From assembly GCA_003231645.1 (NCBI GenBank), contig QIIW01000132.1, forward strand, positions 1-51,908: a stretch of 51,908 bases of DNA. Reading direction: 5' to 3'. A program made the translations under genes and the position numbers. The notes under the pieces are model-generated. The model was not told the DNA's origin and ran no database searches. It worked only from the letters and a program-made list of their open reading frames with translations. Positions 1 to 7,417 of this stretch are shown here, in pieces (within the stretch, counting starts at the first letter, position 1; every line of letters begins with the position of its first letter). Source of the DNA: Acidimicrobiia bacterium. GTDB taxonomy: Bacteria > Actinomycetota > Acidimicrobiia > Acidimicrobiales > Aldehydirespiratoraceae.

Positions 1-1193
1 TCGGACTCGTCGAGTCCCCGGTAGACGAGGTTCTGCCGGTTGGTGAGCCTCACGTCGGCATCGAACTCACGTTGGATGTCGCCGAGGGAGTGGAACTGCG
101 ACGCCGTGATGTCGCCGAGGGACGCCCACGCGTAGGCCGATACCTGACCGCCCGCGATTCCGCGGACCACGTTGGCTCTGAACCAGCGCTCATAGGGCGA
201 CGTTCCGCCGACACTCACCGGGGTTCCCTGCCCGACCTCGGTGACCAGAGCCGGGTCGCCGACCCCGGCCGGAGTGTCGCCGAACATCTCGACCTCCACC
301 GGCAGCCCCCCGGGCCAACTCGACGAGGCGAGCAGGAAGCGACGGGTGGCGAGAATGCGGCGCTTGGTCTCGTCGAACCCGAGTTGGTCGACCACCCACT
401 TCATACGGGCGCGTAGCTTGTTGTCGCGGTTGCCCGTCTGGTCGAACACCCTCAGGATCGACTCGATCGTGGGAAGCAACTCCTCCTTGGGTGTGAACTC
501 CTCGAGGGCGAGAGCGGGATGGGGTGTAGTGCCGAGCCCACCGGCGATGTAGACGCGAAAACCTGCCTCGGTCGTGCCATCAGGGAGCGTGCGAGTGGTG
601 GCGACAACCCCGGCGTCGTTGAACATGGCCTGCCCGCAGTCGGCGTCGCAACCCGAGAAGTTGATCTTGAACTTCCGGGGCAGGCGCTGCCCCAGCGGGT
701 TGCGTACGAAGTGTCGGTAGGCGGCCTCGGCCCAAGGCGTGATGTCGAGATGCTCGTGGGGGCAGGCCCCGGCGAGATGGCAACCCTGGACGTTGCGGAT
801 GGTGTCGCCGCACGCCTCGCGGGTGGTGAGCCCGACCGACGCCAGGTGCTGCATCACGTCGGGGATCTGCTCGAGTTGCACATAGTGGAACTGGAGATTC
901 TGTCGTGTCGTGATGTGACCCCAACCACGGCTGTAGCGCTCGACGAGATAGCCGATCATGTCGAGTTGGTCGGCGGTCATGGAGCCGTAGGGGACCTTCA
1001 CCCGCACCATCTGGTTGGTCCCGCCCTGCCGCTGACCGTAGATGCCGTTGGTGAGTCGGAACACCCGAAAAACGTCGTCGTCGATCTCGCCGGCGAGGTG
1101 ACGGGCCAGCACATCACGGAACTTGTCGATGTCGGCCTGTATCTCGGGGTCGACCGGTGAGGTTCGGATACGTGGGGGTTCGAGCAGGGTCAT
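1..1193 (-). CDS. Siroheme-dependent sulfite/nitrite reductase (3'-truncated by window edge)
   Basis: Ferredoxin-type assimilatory sulfite (or nitrite) reductase, which performs six-electron reduction at a coupled siroheme/[4Fe-4S] centre. Reading from the ATG at 1193, the protein carries RQNLQFH (first half-repeat), a C-x5-C pair in GCHLAGACPHE and a C-x3-C pair in SGCDADCGQ. These are the four cluster/siroheme cysteines. The second half-repeat TNRQNLVYRG lies at the window edge. The ATG overlaps the stop of the upstream methyltransferase (ATGA), so it is the last visible gene of a cysH-led operon. That context favours sulfite over nitrite as the substrate (inference). The C-terminus lies outside the window. 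Confidence 0.9.
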   Translation of the reverse strand, partial: MTLLEPPRIRTSPVDPEIQADIDKFRDVLARHLAGEIDDDVFRVFRLTNGIYGQRQGGTNQMVRVKVPYGSMTADQLDMIGYLVERYSRGWGHITTRQNLQFHYVQLEQIPDVMQHLASVGLTTREACGDTIRNVQGCHLAGACPHEHLDITPWAEAAYRHFVRNPLGQRLPRKFKINFSGCDADCGQAMFNDAGVVATTRTLPDGTTEAGFRVYIAGGLGTTPHPALALEEFTPKEELLPTIESILRVFDQTGNRDNKLRARMKWVVDQLGFDETKRRILATRRFLLASSSWPGGLPVEVEMFGDTPAGVGDPALVTEVGQGTPVSVGGTSPYERWFRANVVRGIAGGQVSAYAWASLGDITASQFHSLGDIQREFDADVRLTNRQNLVYRGLDES

Positions 1194-1948
1194 CGGATGT
1201 GACCTCCGATCTGAGTTTCGAGAGTGGCTGTGAGTACCGGCGAAAGCACCGACTTGGCGGCGACAGGGCCCACGACGATGGTGGCCGGATTGACCACACC
1301 GACATACGGAAGTCCGGCGAGGGTCGTGCGTTCGACCGCCTGGGCACGAGTGGTGGCGGCGTGAATGACCGCGACCGGGGTGGCCGGTCCCATACCGGCG
1401 AGCATGAGCCGTTCGCTGATCAGGTGCCGCCGCGACGCGCCCATCAGGATCACGAGCGTGGTGCCGGTATTGGCGAGGGCTCCCCAATCGAGCCACTGAT
1501 CGGTCGCCGGATCCTGGTGGGCGGTGATCACGGTGAACCCGCTGCTGACCCCGCGCCAAGTCACCGGCACTCCCGCCGCGGCAGGGGCGGCGATGGCTGA
1601 CGTGATGCCGGGCACCTCGGTCACGGCGATACCCGCCTCACGCAACGCCAAGGCCTCCTCTGCCCCTCGCCCGAACACGAACGGGTCGCCGCCCTTGAGA
1701 CGGACGACAGTGTCGAATCTTCGACCGCGGTCTATCAGGACCTCGTTGATGCGAGTCTGCGAGTCGGACGGGGAACCCGGCTGTTTGCCGACATCGATCA
1801 GTTCCGATCGGTCCGGTGCGAGTTGCAGGACTCGGGCGTCGATGAGGCGGTCGTGGACGACCACGTCGGCCCTTCCGAGCAGGTCGGCCGCCCGGATGGT
1901 GAGCAGATCGGGGTCACCCGGCCCGGCGCCGACGAGGTGGACGGTCAC
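1190..1948 (-). CDS. cobA: Uroporphyrinogen-III C-methyltransferase (SUMT)
   Basis: S-adenosylmethionine-dependent methylation of uroporphyrinogen III to precorrin-2, the branch point to siroheme and cobalamin. The 252 residues show the family signatures: VGAGPGDPDLLT at residues 6-17, KGGDPFVFGRG at 85-95 and the GITSAIAAPAAAGVPVT segment at 114-130. Start is GTG at 1948, overlapping the stop of the upstream dehydrogenase by 4 bases (GTGA). The stop overlaps the sulfite reductase ATG. The gene is a stand-alone SUMT, not a CysG fusion. It sits between the dehydrogenase and the siroheme enzyme that needs its product, so a dedicated siroheme role is likely. Confidence 0.93.
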   Translation of the reverse strand: MTVHLVGAGPGDPDLLTIRAADLLGRADVVVHDRLIDARVLQLAPDRSELIDVGKQPGSPSDSQTRINEVLIDRGRRFDTVVRLKGGDPFVFGRGAEEALALREAGIAVTEVPGITSAIAAPAAAGVPVTWRGVSSGFTVITAHQDPATDQWLDWGALANTGTTLVILMGASRRHLISERLMLAGMGPATPVAVIHAATTRAQAVERTTLAGLPYVGVVNPATIVVGPVAAKSVLSPVLTATLETQIGGHIR

Positions 1949-2631
1949 GGCGCTGTCCCCGGGACATGACTGCTCAAGCCGAGATGGTCGCGTAGCACCG
2001 ACCGGGCTCGTTCGATCCGTCCGCGGCGAACAAGCTCGATTACCCCGTCATCGAGCGCGGCATCCCACCCGTCAAGCTCACTCGTGCCCAATTCCTCGCG
2101 GGCCTCGGCGCGCACCTCCGAGAGCAACTCGATCAGTTGGTCGTAACCGGCCGAGATCTCCTGTTCACAGCGGCGCCGGATCCAGCGGGCGAGGGCCGGG
2201 CTGCGGCCCGACGTGGAGATGGCGATCTGGAGGTCGCCGTGGCGCGCGACGGCAGGAAGCGTGAACGAGCAATGGTCGGGGTCGTCGACCGAGTTGACCC
2301 AAACTCCGGCGCGATCGCCGTCGATCGCCACTTGGCGGTCGACCACGGCGATGCCGGTCGCGGCGACAGCCAGACGGTAGGAGGCCACCTCTCCCCGCTG
2401 ATACGGGCGGGTGAACCATCGCACATCGGCGTTGTCGGCGATTTCCCGCACCGCATCGGGGGCGACGATGGTGATCACGGCCCGGGCCCGTAGCAAGCCT
2501 GCGACCTTGCGTGCGGCCACGTGGCCACCCCCCACCACCAGCACGCGTCGTGCAGTGAGGCGGAGATTGACGGGGTATGTCGAGGTCGACGGGACAGGGC
2601 CGGCCGCGGCGGCATCGGGGGTCGGGGCCAT
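1945..2631 (-). CDS. Precorrin-2 dehydrogenase / sirohydrochlorin ferrochelatase-like (CysG N-terminal type)
   Basis: NAD-dependent oxidation of precorrin-2 to sirohydrochlorin, possibly also iron insertion as in Met8/CysG. The 228-residue protein has a Rossmann glycine motif (VVGGGHVAARKV, residues 32-43), the family segment VNSVDDPDHCSFTLP (112-126) and ISTSGRSPALARWIR (138-152). The reading frame stays open further upstream, but ATG 2631 is preferred. It overlaps the cysH stop by one base (TGATG), and the residues before it would be antisense-like tail of cysH. No separate ferrochelatase is visible in the operon, so this protein may do both steps (inference). Confidence 0.88.
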   Translation of the reverse strand: MAPTPDAAAAGPVPSTSTYPVNLRLTARRVLVVGGGHVAARKVAGLLRARAVITIVAPDAVREIADNADVRWFTRPYQRGEVASYRLAVAATGIAVVDRQVAIDGDRAGVWVNSVDDPDHCSFTLPAVARHGDLQIAISTSGRSPALARWIRRRCEQEISAGYDQLIELLSEVRAEAREELGTSELDGWDAALDDGVIELVRRGRIERARSVLRDHLGLSSHVPGTAP

Positions 2632-3353
2632 CAGTGGATCCCGCACTCGGTCTTGGACGAACCCGCCCATCGGCCGACCCGCTTGTCGGTGCCCTGCCAA
2701 TCATCGCAGGGGTCGGCCGTCGTCGTGCACGGCCAGCACCCGATCGACGGATAGTCCTCGAAGACCAGCGGGTTCACGAGCACGTCGTTGGCGGTCAGGT
2801 ATTCGTCGAGTCGTTCGGTGCTCCACGCCGCCAGGGGGTTGATCTTCACGAGTCCACGAAGGTCGAGGTCGACGATCGGGGTCGCTGACCGCTGGGAGCT
2901 GTCGTCGCGACGCAGCCCCGACATCCATGCGTCGACGTTGGCGATCAGGTGTCGTTCGAGTGGGGCGGCCTTGCGGCTGCCACAGCAGGTTTCGACGCCA
3001 TGGGCCCACAGGTCGGCGGCGGTGTGGCTCGGTCGCAGGATGGTCAGGTCGAGCGAATAGCGGACCATCGCCCGCTTCATCGTCTCCAGCGTTTCGGGGA
3101 AGTGGAATCCCGTGTCGATGAACACGACTTCGATGTCGGGCTCGACTGTGGTGGCGATGTCGATGAGCAGCGTGTCGGCGAACGAAGCGGTCAGGCAGAG
3201 TCGGGAGCCGAATTTGTCGACCGCCCACTCGATGACGTGGTGAGGGTCGGCGCCCTCGAACATCGCCTCCCAGCCCTCGACATCGGCCTCACTGTGACGT
3301 TGGCGATCCAGGGGCGCAACCGGGGTCTCGATGATCGTCCGGCTGGTTGTCAT
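2631..3353 (-). CDS. cysH: Adenylylsulfate (APS) reductase, [4Fe-4S] type
   Basis: Reduces activated sulfate to sulfite. The 240-residue protein has the adenylyl-sulfate binding fold (SFADTLLID near residue 58, FIDTGFHFPET at 78-88), a CC pair at 123-124 and CWPC at 206-209. These are the four cysteines that distinguish the iron-sulfur APS reductases from PAPS reductases. The catalytic C-terminal ECGIH is at 236-240. It is the first gene of the sulfur operon. Upstream are a -10/-35 pair and two palindromes (3392-3474). No sulfate adenylyltransferase gene is in the window. Confidence 0.93.
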   Translation of the reverse strand: MTTSRTIIETPVAPLDRQRHSEADVEGWEAMFEGADPHHVIEWAVDKFGSRLCLTASFADTLLIDIATTVEPDIEVVFIDTGFHFPETLETMKRAMVRYSLDLTILRPSHTAADLWAHGVETCCGSRKAAPLERHLIANVDAWMSGLRRDDSSQRSATPIVDLDLRGLVKINPLAAWSTERLDEYLTANDVLVNPLVFEDYPSIGCWPCTTTADPCDDWQGTDKRVGRWAGSSKTECGIH

Positions 3354-3376
3354 CGCCGTCTCCCGGTTGGCTGTCG

Positions 3377-3427
3377 GTTAGGTTCCGTTAAACCCGATCA
3401 GGTTGATCGGGTTTAACGGAACCTAAC
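3377..3427. promoter_or_regulatory. Perfect 24-bp inverted repeat over the cysH promoter (proximal operator)
   Basis: The arms 3377-3400 and 3404-3427 are exact reverse complements separated by 3 bases. The core is ACCCGA-N9-TCGGGT at 3392-3412. On the minus strand a -10 TAGGTT (3425-3420) lies inside one arm, with a -35 TTGTCG (3448-3443) 17 bases further upstream. A protein bound here would cover the start site of the cys operon. Repression by a sulfur or Fe-S responsive dimer is inference; no regulator gene is adjacent. Confidence 0.7.
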
Positions 3428-3453
3428 GACGACCGGTACGCACGACAACCTAA

Positions 3454-3474
3454 ACCCGATCAAATCGGTCGGGT
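3454..3474. promoter_or_regulatory. Second ACCCGA-N9-TCGGGT operator (distal)
   Basis: This site repeats the same half-sites with the same 9-base spacing as the proximal palindrome core. Centres are near 3402 and 3464, 62 bp apart, which is close to six helical turns, so both face the same side of the DNA. It lies upstream of the predicted cysH -35 and downstream of the small gene at 3508-3816. Confidence 0.6.
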
Positions 3475-3507
3475 ATTAGTACGTACCTTTGGCGGCGGTG
3501 GCGCGGG

Positions 3508-3816
3508 TCAGTCGCGCGACACCGGTCGGCCGCCTCTGGCGTCGTGGAAAATCCGCCACATGATGAACGATACCGCGGCGGTGAGTACTCTCAGAATCGT
3601 CAGTTGGGCCCAACCACCTCGATCTCCCGATTGCTGCGGGCGGGGGCCGGCGTCGGGCGAGCCGATGCTGTGGCCGGCGTCATCGGGTACCGACCCGGCC
3701 ACATCAACCGCAGATGCACCAGCGGGATCGGTGAGATCGACGAAGCCGACCCACGTGGGCGAGGAGGTCGGCGCGACCAGCGCCACCGTGACCACGGCAA
3801 CGAGGCGGCGAATCAT
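3508..3816 (-). CDS. Small secreted/membrane protein, unknown function
   Basis: A 102-residue protein with a basic N-terminus and hydrophobic stretch (MIRRLVAVVTVALVAP) that looks like a signal peptide. A polar Pro/Asp-rich middle follows, then a second hydrophobic segment (about residues 70-93, LTILRVLTAAVSFIMW) with a basic tail. It could be an anchored exported protein. Its ATG overlaps the stop of a 46-residue upstream ORF, suggesting translational coupling. No family recognised. Confidence 0.5.
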   Translation of the reverse strand: MIRRLVAVVTVALVAPTSSPTWVGFVDLTDPAGASAVDVAGSVPDDAGHSIGSPDAGPRPQQSGDRGGWAQLTILRVLTAAVSFIMWRIFHDARGGRPVSRD

Positions 3817-3953
3817 CGGGAGACCTCACCGGTGGCGGCGGTCGGACAAGCCGGCCGCCGGTCGCCGACATGGACGGGAATGGCACCACCGGTGATGATC
3901 GCGGTTCGACCGCCGAAGTCGAGCAGATCGAACCCTGGCTCGGTTCCTGACAT
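3813..3953 (-). CDS. Possible 46-residue small ORF coupled to downstream membrane protein
   Basis: An open frame from ATG 3953 to a TGA at 3813-3815 that overlaps the ATG of the next gene. An in-frame GTG lies three codons upstream of the ATG. The peptide begins MSGTEPGFDLLDFGGRTAII and has no recognised domain. No TAnnnT box precedes it. Support comes only from the overlap arrangement and codon composition, so this is tentative. It might equally be a decayed fragment. Confidence 0.3.
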   Translation of the reverse strand: MSGTEPGFDLLDFGGRTAIITGGAIPVHVGDRRPACPTAATGEVSR

Positions 3954-4040
3954 GGCAGTCACACCATCGGCAGGCTTTCGCCCCGACGGATCCCGTGCCG
4001 GGCCGCGGCTACGACCGGGTGGCCCGCTCCGATCAGTGGG

Positions 4041-4916
4041 TCAGAAGTACCGCTGCACCAGTTCGATGATTCGCTCGGGTGTCAGACAGCCGGTGTCAGA
4101 AATGGCGGAGACCGCATCGAGCAGTTCGGTCGAAGGAGCAGCCCGACGCTGGGCAACCTCGACGAGATAGTCGACCGAGAAGGTCAGAAGTCGAGGAGCC
4201 GCACAGACCGCCTCGGTGGGAGTGAGGCCCCCGGCCACCAGGGCGCGGCGCACGCCGCGGGTACAGACGCCCGGCGTGGCGGGCGGGTTGGTGGCCGATG
4301 ACGGGTCGGCATAGCGGAACATGAATGCGGCGGCCTGGGCACGATTCACGAAGTCGTCGGGTGAGAACGTGGTCGCGGTGGTGCCGGTGGTGATGCTCGA
4401 ATCGGCCATCCACGACACTGCCGCCTGTTGGTAGTCGAGCGTCACGTCGGTGAACTGATGGACGACAGGAGCGCTGGGTTCGCCGGCGTATCGCCACAGG
4501 AGTGTGGCGAAGTCGCCGCGCGTGACGGGCACGTCGGGCGCGAAGGTTCGAGCCGACGTGCCGGTGGTGATTCTCGCCGCTGCCATCCACGCAACGGCAT
4601 CGGCGTAGAACGCATCGGTATCGACATCGTCGAATGGATTCGGGCCGGCCACGGGATTGTTGCCCAGGGCACGGTCGAGGCGGAACAGGAAGGTGGCGAC
4701 TTGGCCGCGGCTGACGCGATCGCTCGGTTCGAAGCACCCCGGCTCGACTCCCACCGTTATCTGGTTGGACACCATCCAGGCGACCGCGTCGGCGTAGAAG
4801 GCGTCGTCGGACACGTCGCCAAACCCGCTGGCTGCGCCGGCTGAAGCAGGTGATGCCGGAAGCGCCACGATGACGGCGGCGAGGAATGCGGCGGCGATTC
4901 TGAGACGTATGTTCAC
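4041..4916 (-). CDS. Secreted protein with three SLH (S-layer homology) repeats
   Basis: A 291-residue exported protein with a signal peptide at about residues 1-27 (cleavage near ASA-GA). Three SLH repeats follow at about 31-80, 94-144 and 154-203, each with the FxDV...Ax..WM...ITxG...F.P...R..A..F pattern. A C-terminal 80-residue tail has three cysteines (218, 238, 277) and no recognised fold. SLH repeats usually anchor proteins to cell-wall polymers, so it is probably a cell-surface protein. Start is GTG 4916, chosen because the signal peptide begins there; the frame is open further upstream but that part has no protein-like character. Confidence 0.82.
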   Translation of the reverse strand: MNIRLRIAAAFLAAVIVALPASPASAGAASGFGDVSDDAFYADAVAWMVSNQITVGVEPGCFEPSDRVSRGQVATFLFRLDRALGNNPVAGPNPFDDVDTDAFYADAVAWMAAARITTGTSARTFAPDVPVTRGDFATLLWRYAGEPSAPVVHQFTDVTLDYQQAAVSWMADSSITTGTTATTFSPDDFVNRAQAAAFMFRYADPSSATNPPATPGVCTRGVRRALVAGGLTPTEAVCAAPRLLTFSVDYLVEVAQRRAAPSTELLDAVSAISDTGCLTPERIIELVQRYF

Positions 4917-5043
4917 GTGTCGGCTGACGGTCGAAGGAGGTCCAGGTCGTTTCACCGGTTCGAGCCGATGTCGGCCGAGAAGGATACCGCCCATTGGCTC
5001 CCGGTCGTCTTTCGCGGCGGGTGGGCGGCGTACGCTCCCGGCC

Positions 5044-5727
5044 ATGAGCCCCACTCCGACATCCGACGACCTGGCGGCCGAGATCAGGACCTTGGCGACC
5101 ACGCTCCATGTGTGGGAGGCCGATGACGAGGCTCGCGTCGCGGCGATGGAACATCTCGTTGGTGCCGGCGACCTCCTCACCGGAGGCCGGCGGCGGCCTC
5201 GCTGGTACGAACAGCCGGGCGGCCTCGATTCACCGAAGGCTCGCAACCGCGATCTGTCACCGTTCAGTGGCCGGCTCAATGCCATGGCCCCACCGATGCG
5301 ATTCGAGATCGACGAGACCGATGACGGTGCGCCGGCTCTGGTCGGCCGGGTCAGGCTCGACCGGCTCCGCGAGGGGCCACCCCACGCCGTCCACGGCGGG
5401 GTCATCGCCGGGCTGTTCGACGAGATCCTCGGCGCCGGGCAACGGCTTACGGGAAGAATGGGAGGGGTCACCGGGCGACTTACTGTGCGCTACCGTCGGC
5501 CGACCCCGCTCGACGAGGACCTGGTCTTTCGATCGTGGGTCCACCACGACCGCGGCCGCCGGTTGGTGATGCGAGCCGACTGCAGGCTCGCGTCGACGGT
5601 GACCGCACAGGCCGAGGCGGTTTTCGTCAGGGTGGACTTCGCCGGCATGGAGCGGGCCATGCAACAGCGGCCCCGCGGGGCGCCATCCGATGCGGCCCCA
5701 CCGCCCGTCTCGGGTGGCCGGTCGTAG
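5044..5727 (+). CDS. Hotdog-fold thioesterase family protein (PaaI-like)
   Basis: A 227-residue protein whose C-terminal half is a single hotdog domain. The motif HAVHGGVIAGLFDEILG (114-130) carries the HGG turn and the acidic helix residue typical of acyl-CoA thioesterases, followed by the beta-strand GRLTVRYRRPTPL. The N-terminal 75 residues are a helical extension of unknown role. Substrate unknown. Start is ATG 5044, with a TACGCT box at 5031-5036, 7 nt upstream, indicating a leaderless mRNA. It is divergent from the SLH gene. Confidence 0.75.
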   Translation: MSPTPTSDDLAAEIRTLATTLHVWEADDEARVAAMEHLVGAGDLLTGGRRRPRWYEQPGGLDSPKARNRDLSPFSGRLNAMAPPMRFEIDETDDGAPALVGRVRLDRLREGPPHAVHGGVIAGLFDEILGAGQRLTGRMGGVTGRLTVRYRRPTPLDEDLVFRSWVHHDRGRRLVMRADCRLASTVTAQAEAVFVRVDFAGMERAMQQRPRGAPSDAAPPPVSGGRS

Positions 5728-5739
5728 AATCGGGGCTCC

Positions 5740-6381
5740 ATGGATCGCAGCAGCCGCCCCACACCCTCGACCCCGACCGATCCGCTCGCCGAACTGTTGT
5801 CGGCGGGGAGGCGCCAACCGATCGACCCCGACGATGATCGCCCGATGATTCTGTTCCTGTGTACCGGCAATGCCGCACGGTCGGTCATGGCGGGGGCGAT
5901 GATGCGGGCCGCGCTCGGTGGGGATCCGGCGTTCGTCATCTCCAGCGGTGGCACCCATGTGCTGCCGGGGCAGCCCATGAGCGTTCGCACCCGACGCGCT
6001 CTCGAACGTCACGGCCTCACCGACCCGTGGCATCGCAGCCACCAGGTGAACGCCGACGACATCGCGCGCTCGAGCCTGATCGTGGCGATGGAACCGATGC
6101 ACGGCGCCTGGATGCAGCGCACCCATCCCGAAGGCGTCGCCATCACCGGGAGTCTGCCCGGTCTGGTGCGTGAGTTGCAGGCCAACCCGGCGCCCCCGGA
6201 TGATCATCCGGTGGGAAGGACCGTGTTCGACGCCCGCGTCACGTCGCTCGGTCTCGCCGGCCGACCCTTCGGGGACTGGGAGGAGATCATCGATCCGGCC
6301 TCAGGTGAACAGGCCGACTTCGATGCATGCAGCGATGTGATCGACCGACTGGTCCGCGAGTTCCACGCGGCGTTGCTCTGA
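5740..6381 (+). CDS. Low-molecular-weight protein tyrosine phosphatase / arsenate-reductase-like
   Basis: The LMW-PTP P-loop C-x5-R-S is present as FLCTGNAARS (nucleophile C41, R47), and the late Asp-Pro (D185-P186) fits the general acid. The 213-residue length is longer than the usual ~150 because of a 35-residue N-terminal extension and an extended C-terminus. Start ATG 5740 is supported by a TAGAAT box at 5725-5730; an internal ATG at 5845 would give a more compact domain. Its substrate, phosphotyrosine or arsenate, cannot be decided here. Confidence 0.78.
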   Translation: MDRSSRPTPSTPTDPLAELLSAGRRQPIDPDDDRPMILFLCTGNAARSVMAGAMMRAALGGDPAFVISSGGTHVLPGQPMSVRTRRALERHGLTDPWHRSHQVNADDIARSSLIVAMEPMHGAWMQRTHPEGVAITGSLPGLVRELQANPAPPDDHPVGRTVFDARVTSLGLAGRPFGDWEEIIDPASGEQADFDACSDVIDRLVREFHAALL

Positions 6382-6383
6382 AA

Positions 6384-7070
6384 TTGCGCGCCCACCGACA
6401 CCAAGCCCTGCTATTGGTCTCGGCGGTTGGGGTCATAGGCATGACCTTCGGTCTGCTGGCCGATGCCGCCGGTCTTTCGATCGTCAAGATCGGTGTGATG
6501 TCGGCGCTGGTGTTCACCGGAGCGTCGCAATTCGCCGCGGTCGGCACGGTCGTCGGAGGCGGCTCGGGGCCCGCAGCATTCGGATCGGCGATGCTGCTCG
6601 CGGCCCGAAACACCCTGTACGGGCCGGTGGTGGGCCGGGCACTGCCCGAGAGCATCGGGGGGCGTCTCATCGCGTCCCACTTCGTGATCGACGAGACCAC
6701 GGCCATGTCGTCGGTCCAGTCCGGTGATGAGGATGCCACCGACGCGTTCTGGTTCACCGGGATCTGGCTCTGGACTTTCTGGGTAGCCGGATCGATGGCC
6801 GGAGCGGCGATCGGTTCGGTCGTTGCCGACCCCCGGACTCTCGGGCTCGACGCGGCGTTTCCGGCGTCGTTCGTGGCGTTGATAGCGCCGCACCTGCGCA
6901 CCTCACCGGCCCGGTTCACGGCCTTGTGCGGAGCCGGCCTGGCGGTGATCGCCATCCCTCTCACGCCGGCGGGGGTGCCGCTCCTGGTGGCGGCGCTGGC
7001 CGTGGTTCCCGGGGCCGAATTTGCTCGGCGTCGTTCGTTCGACAGAGACTCGGGGAGGCGTGAGTCGTGA
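6384..7070 (+). CDS. azlC: AzlC-family branched-chain amino acid exporter, large subunit
   Basis: An integral membrane protein of about 228 residues with the AzlC hallmarks: FGLLADAAGLS near the N-terminus, SALVFTGASQFAAVG and the LLAARNTLYGPVV segment, followed by several hydrophobic helices. AzlC and AzlD together form an exporter of branched-chain or other hydrophobic amino acids. TTG 6384 is chosen because it begins just after the phosphatase stop. ATG 6327 is in frame but would overlap the phosphatase by 55 bp. The stop overlaps the azlD GTG. Confidence 0.85.
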   Translation: MRAHRHQALLLVSAVGVIGMTFGLLADAAGLSIVKIGVMSALVFTGASQFAAVGTVVGGGSGPAAFGSAMLLAARNTLYGPVVGRALPESIGGRLIASHFVIDETTAMSSVQSGDEDATDAFWFTGIWLWTFWVAGSMAGAAIGSVVADPRTLGLDAAFPASFVALIAPHLRTSPARFTALCGAGLAVIAIPLTPAGVPLLVAALAVVPGAEFARRRSFDRDSGRRES

Positions 7071-7381
7071 GCTGGCTGGTGATCTCGGCGATGTTCATCG
7101 GGGCCTATGGCTTCAAGGCCCTGGGGGTGTTCGGGTTGGCGGGCGACGCGTCGACAGGGTTGGCGAGGCGTCTCGCGCCGCTCACGGCGCTCATTCCGGC
7201 GGCGCTGTTCGCGGCACTGATCGTCGTCCAGACGGTCGGTGCAGATCGGGCCCTGAGCATCGACGCCCGTCTCGCCGGGTTGGTGGCCGCGGTCGTGGCC
7301 GTGAGCCGCAGGGCACCGTTCGTGGTGGTGGTGGGCGCGGCCATGGCGGTCACCGCCGTGGTCCGTGCCCTGGCCGGCTGA
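7067..7381 (+). CDS. azlD: AzlD-family small exporter subunit
   Basis: A 104-residue hydrophobic protein with about four transmembrane segments, including the RLAPLTALIPAALFAALIV and AVSRRAPFVVVVGAAMAVTA regions typical of AzlD. It starts with GTG 7067 overlapping the azlC stop (GTGA). It is paired with azlC as the usual two-gene exporter unit. Confidence 0.83.
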   Translation: MSWLVISAMFIGAYGFKALGVFGLAGDASTGLARRLAPLTALIPAALFAALIVVQTVGADRALSIDARLAGLVAAVVAVSRRAPFVVVVGAAMAVTAVVRALAG

Positions 7382-7417
7382 GTCGGACCGACCCGGTTGT
7401 CTGGCAGACTTCGGGTG

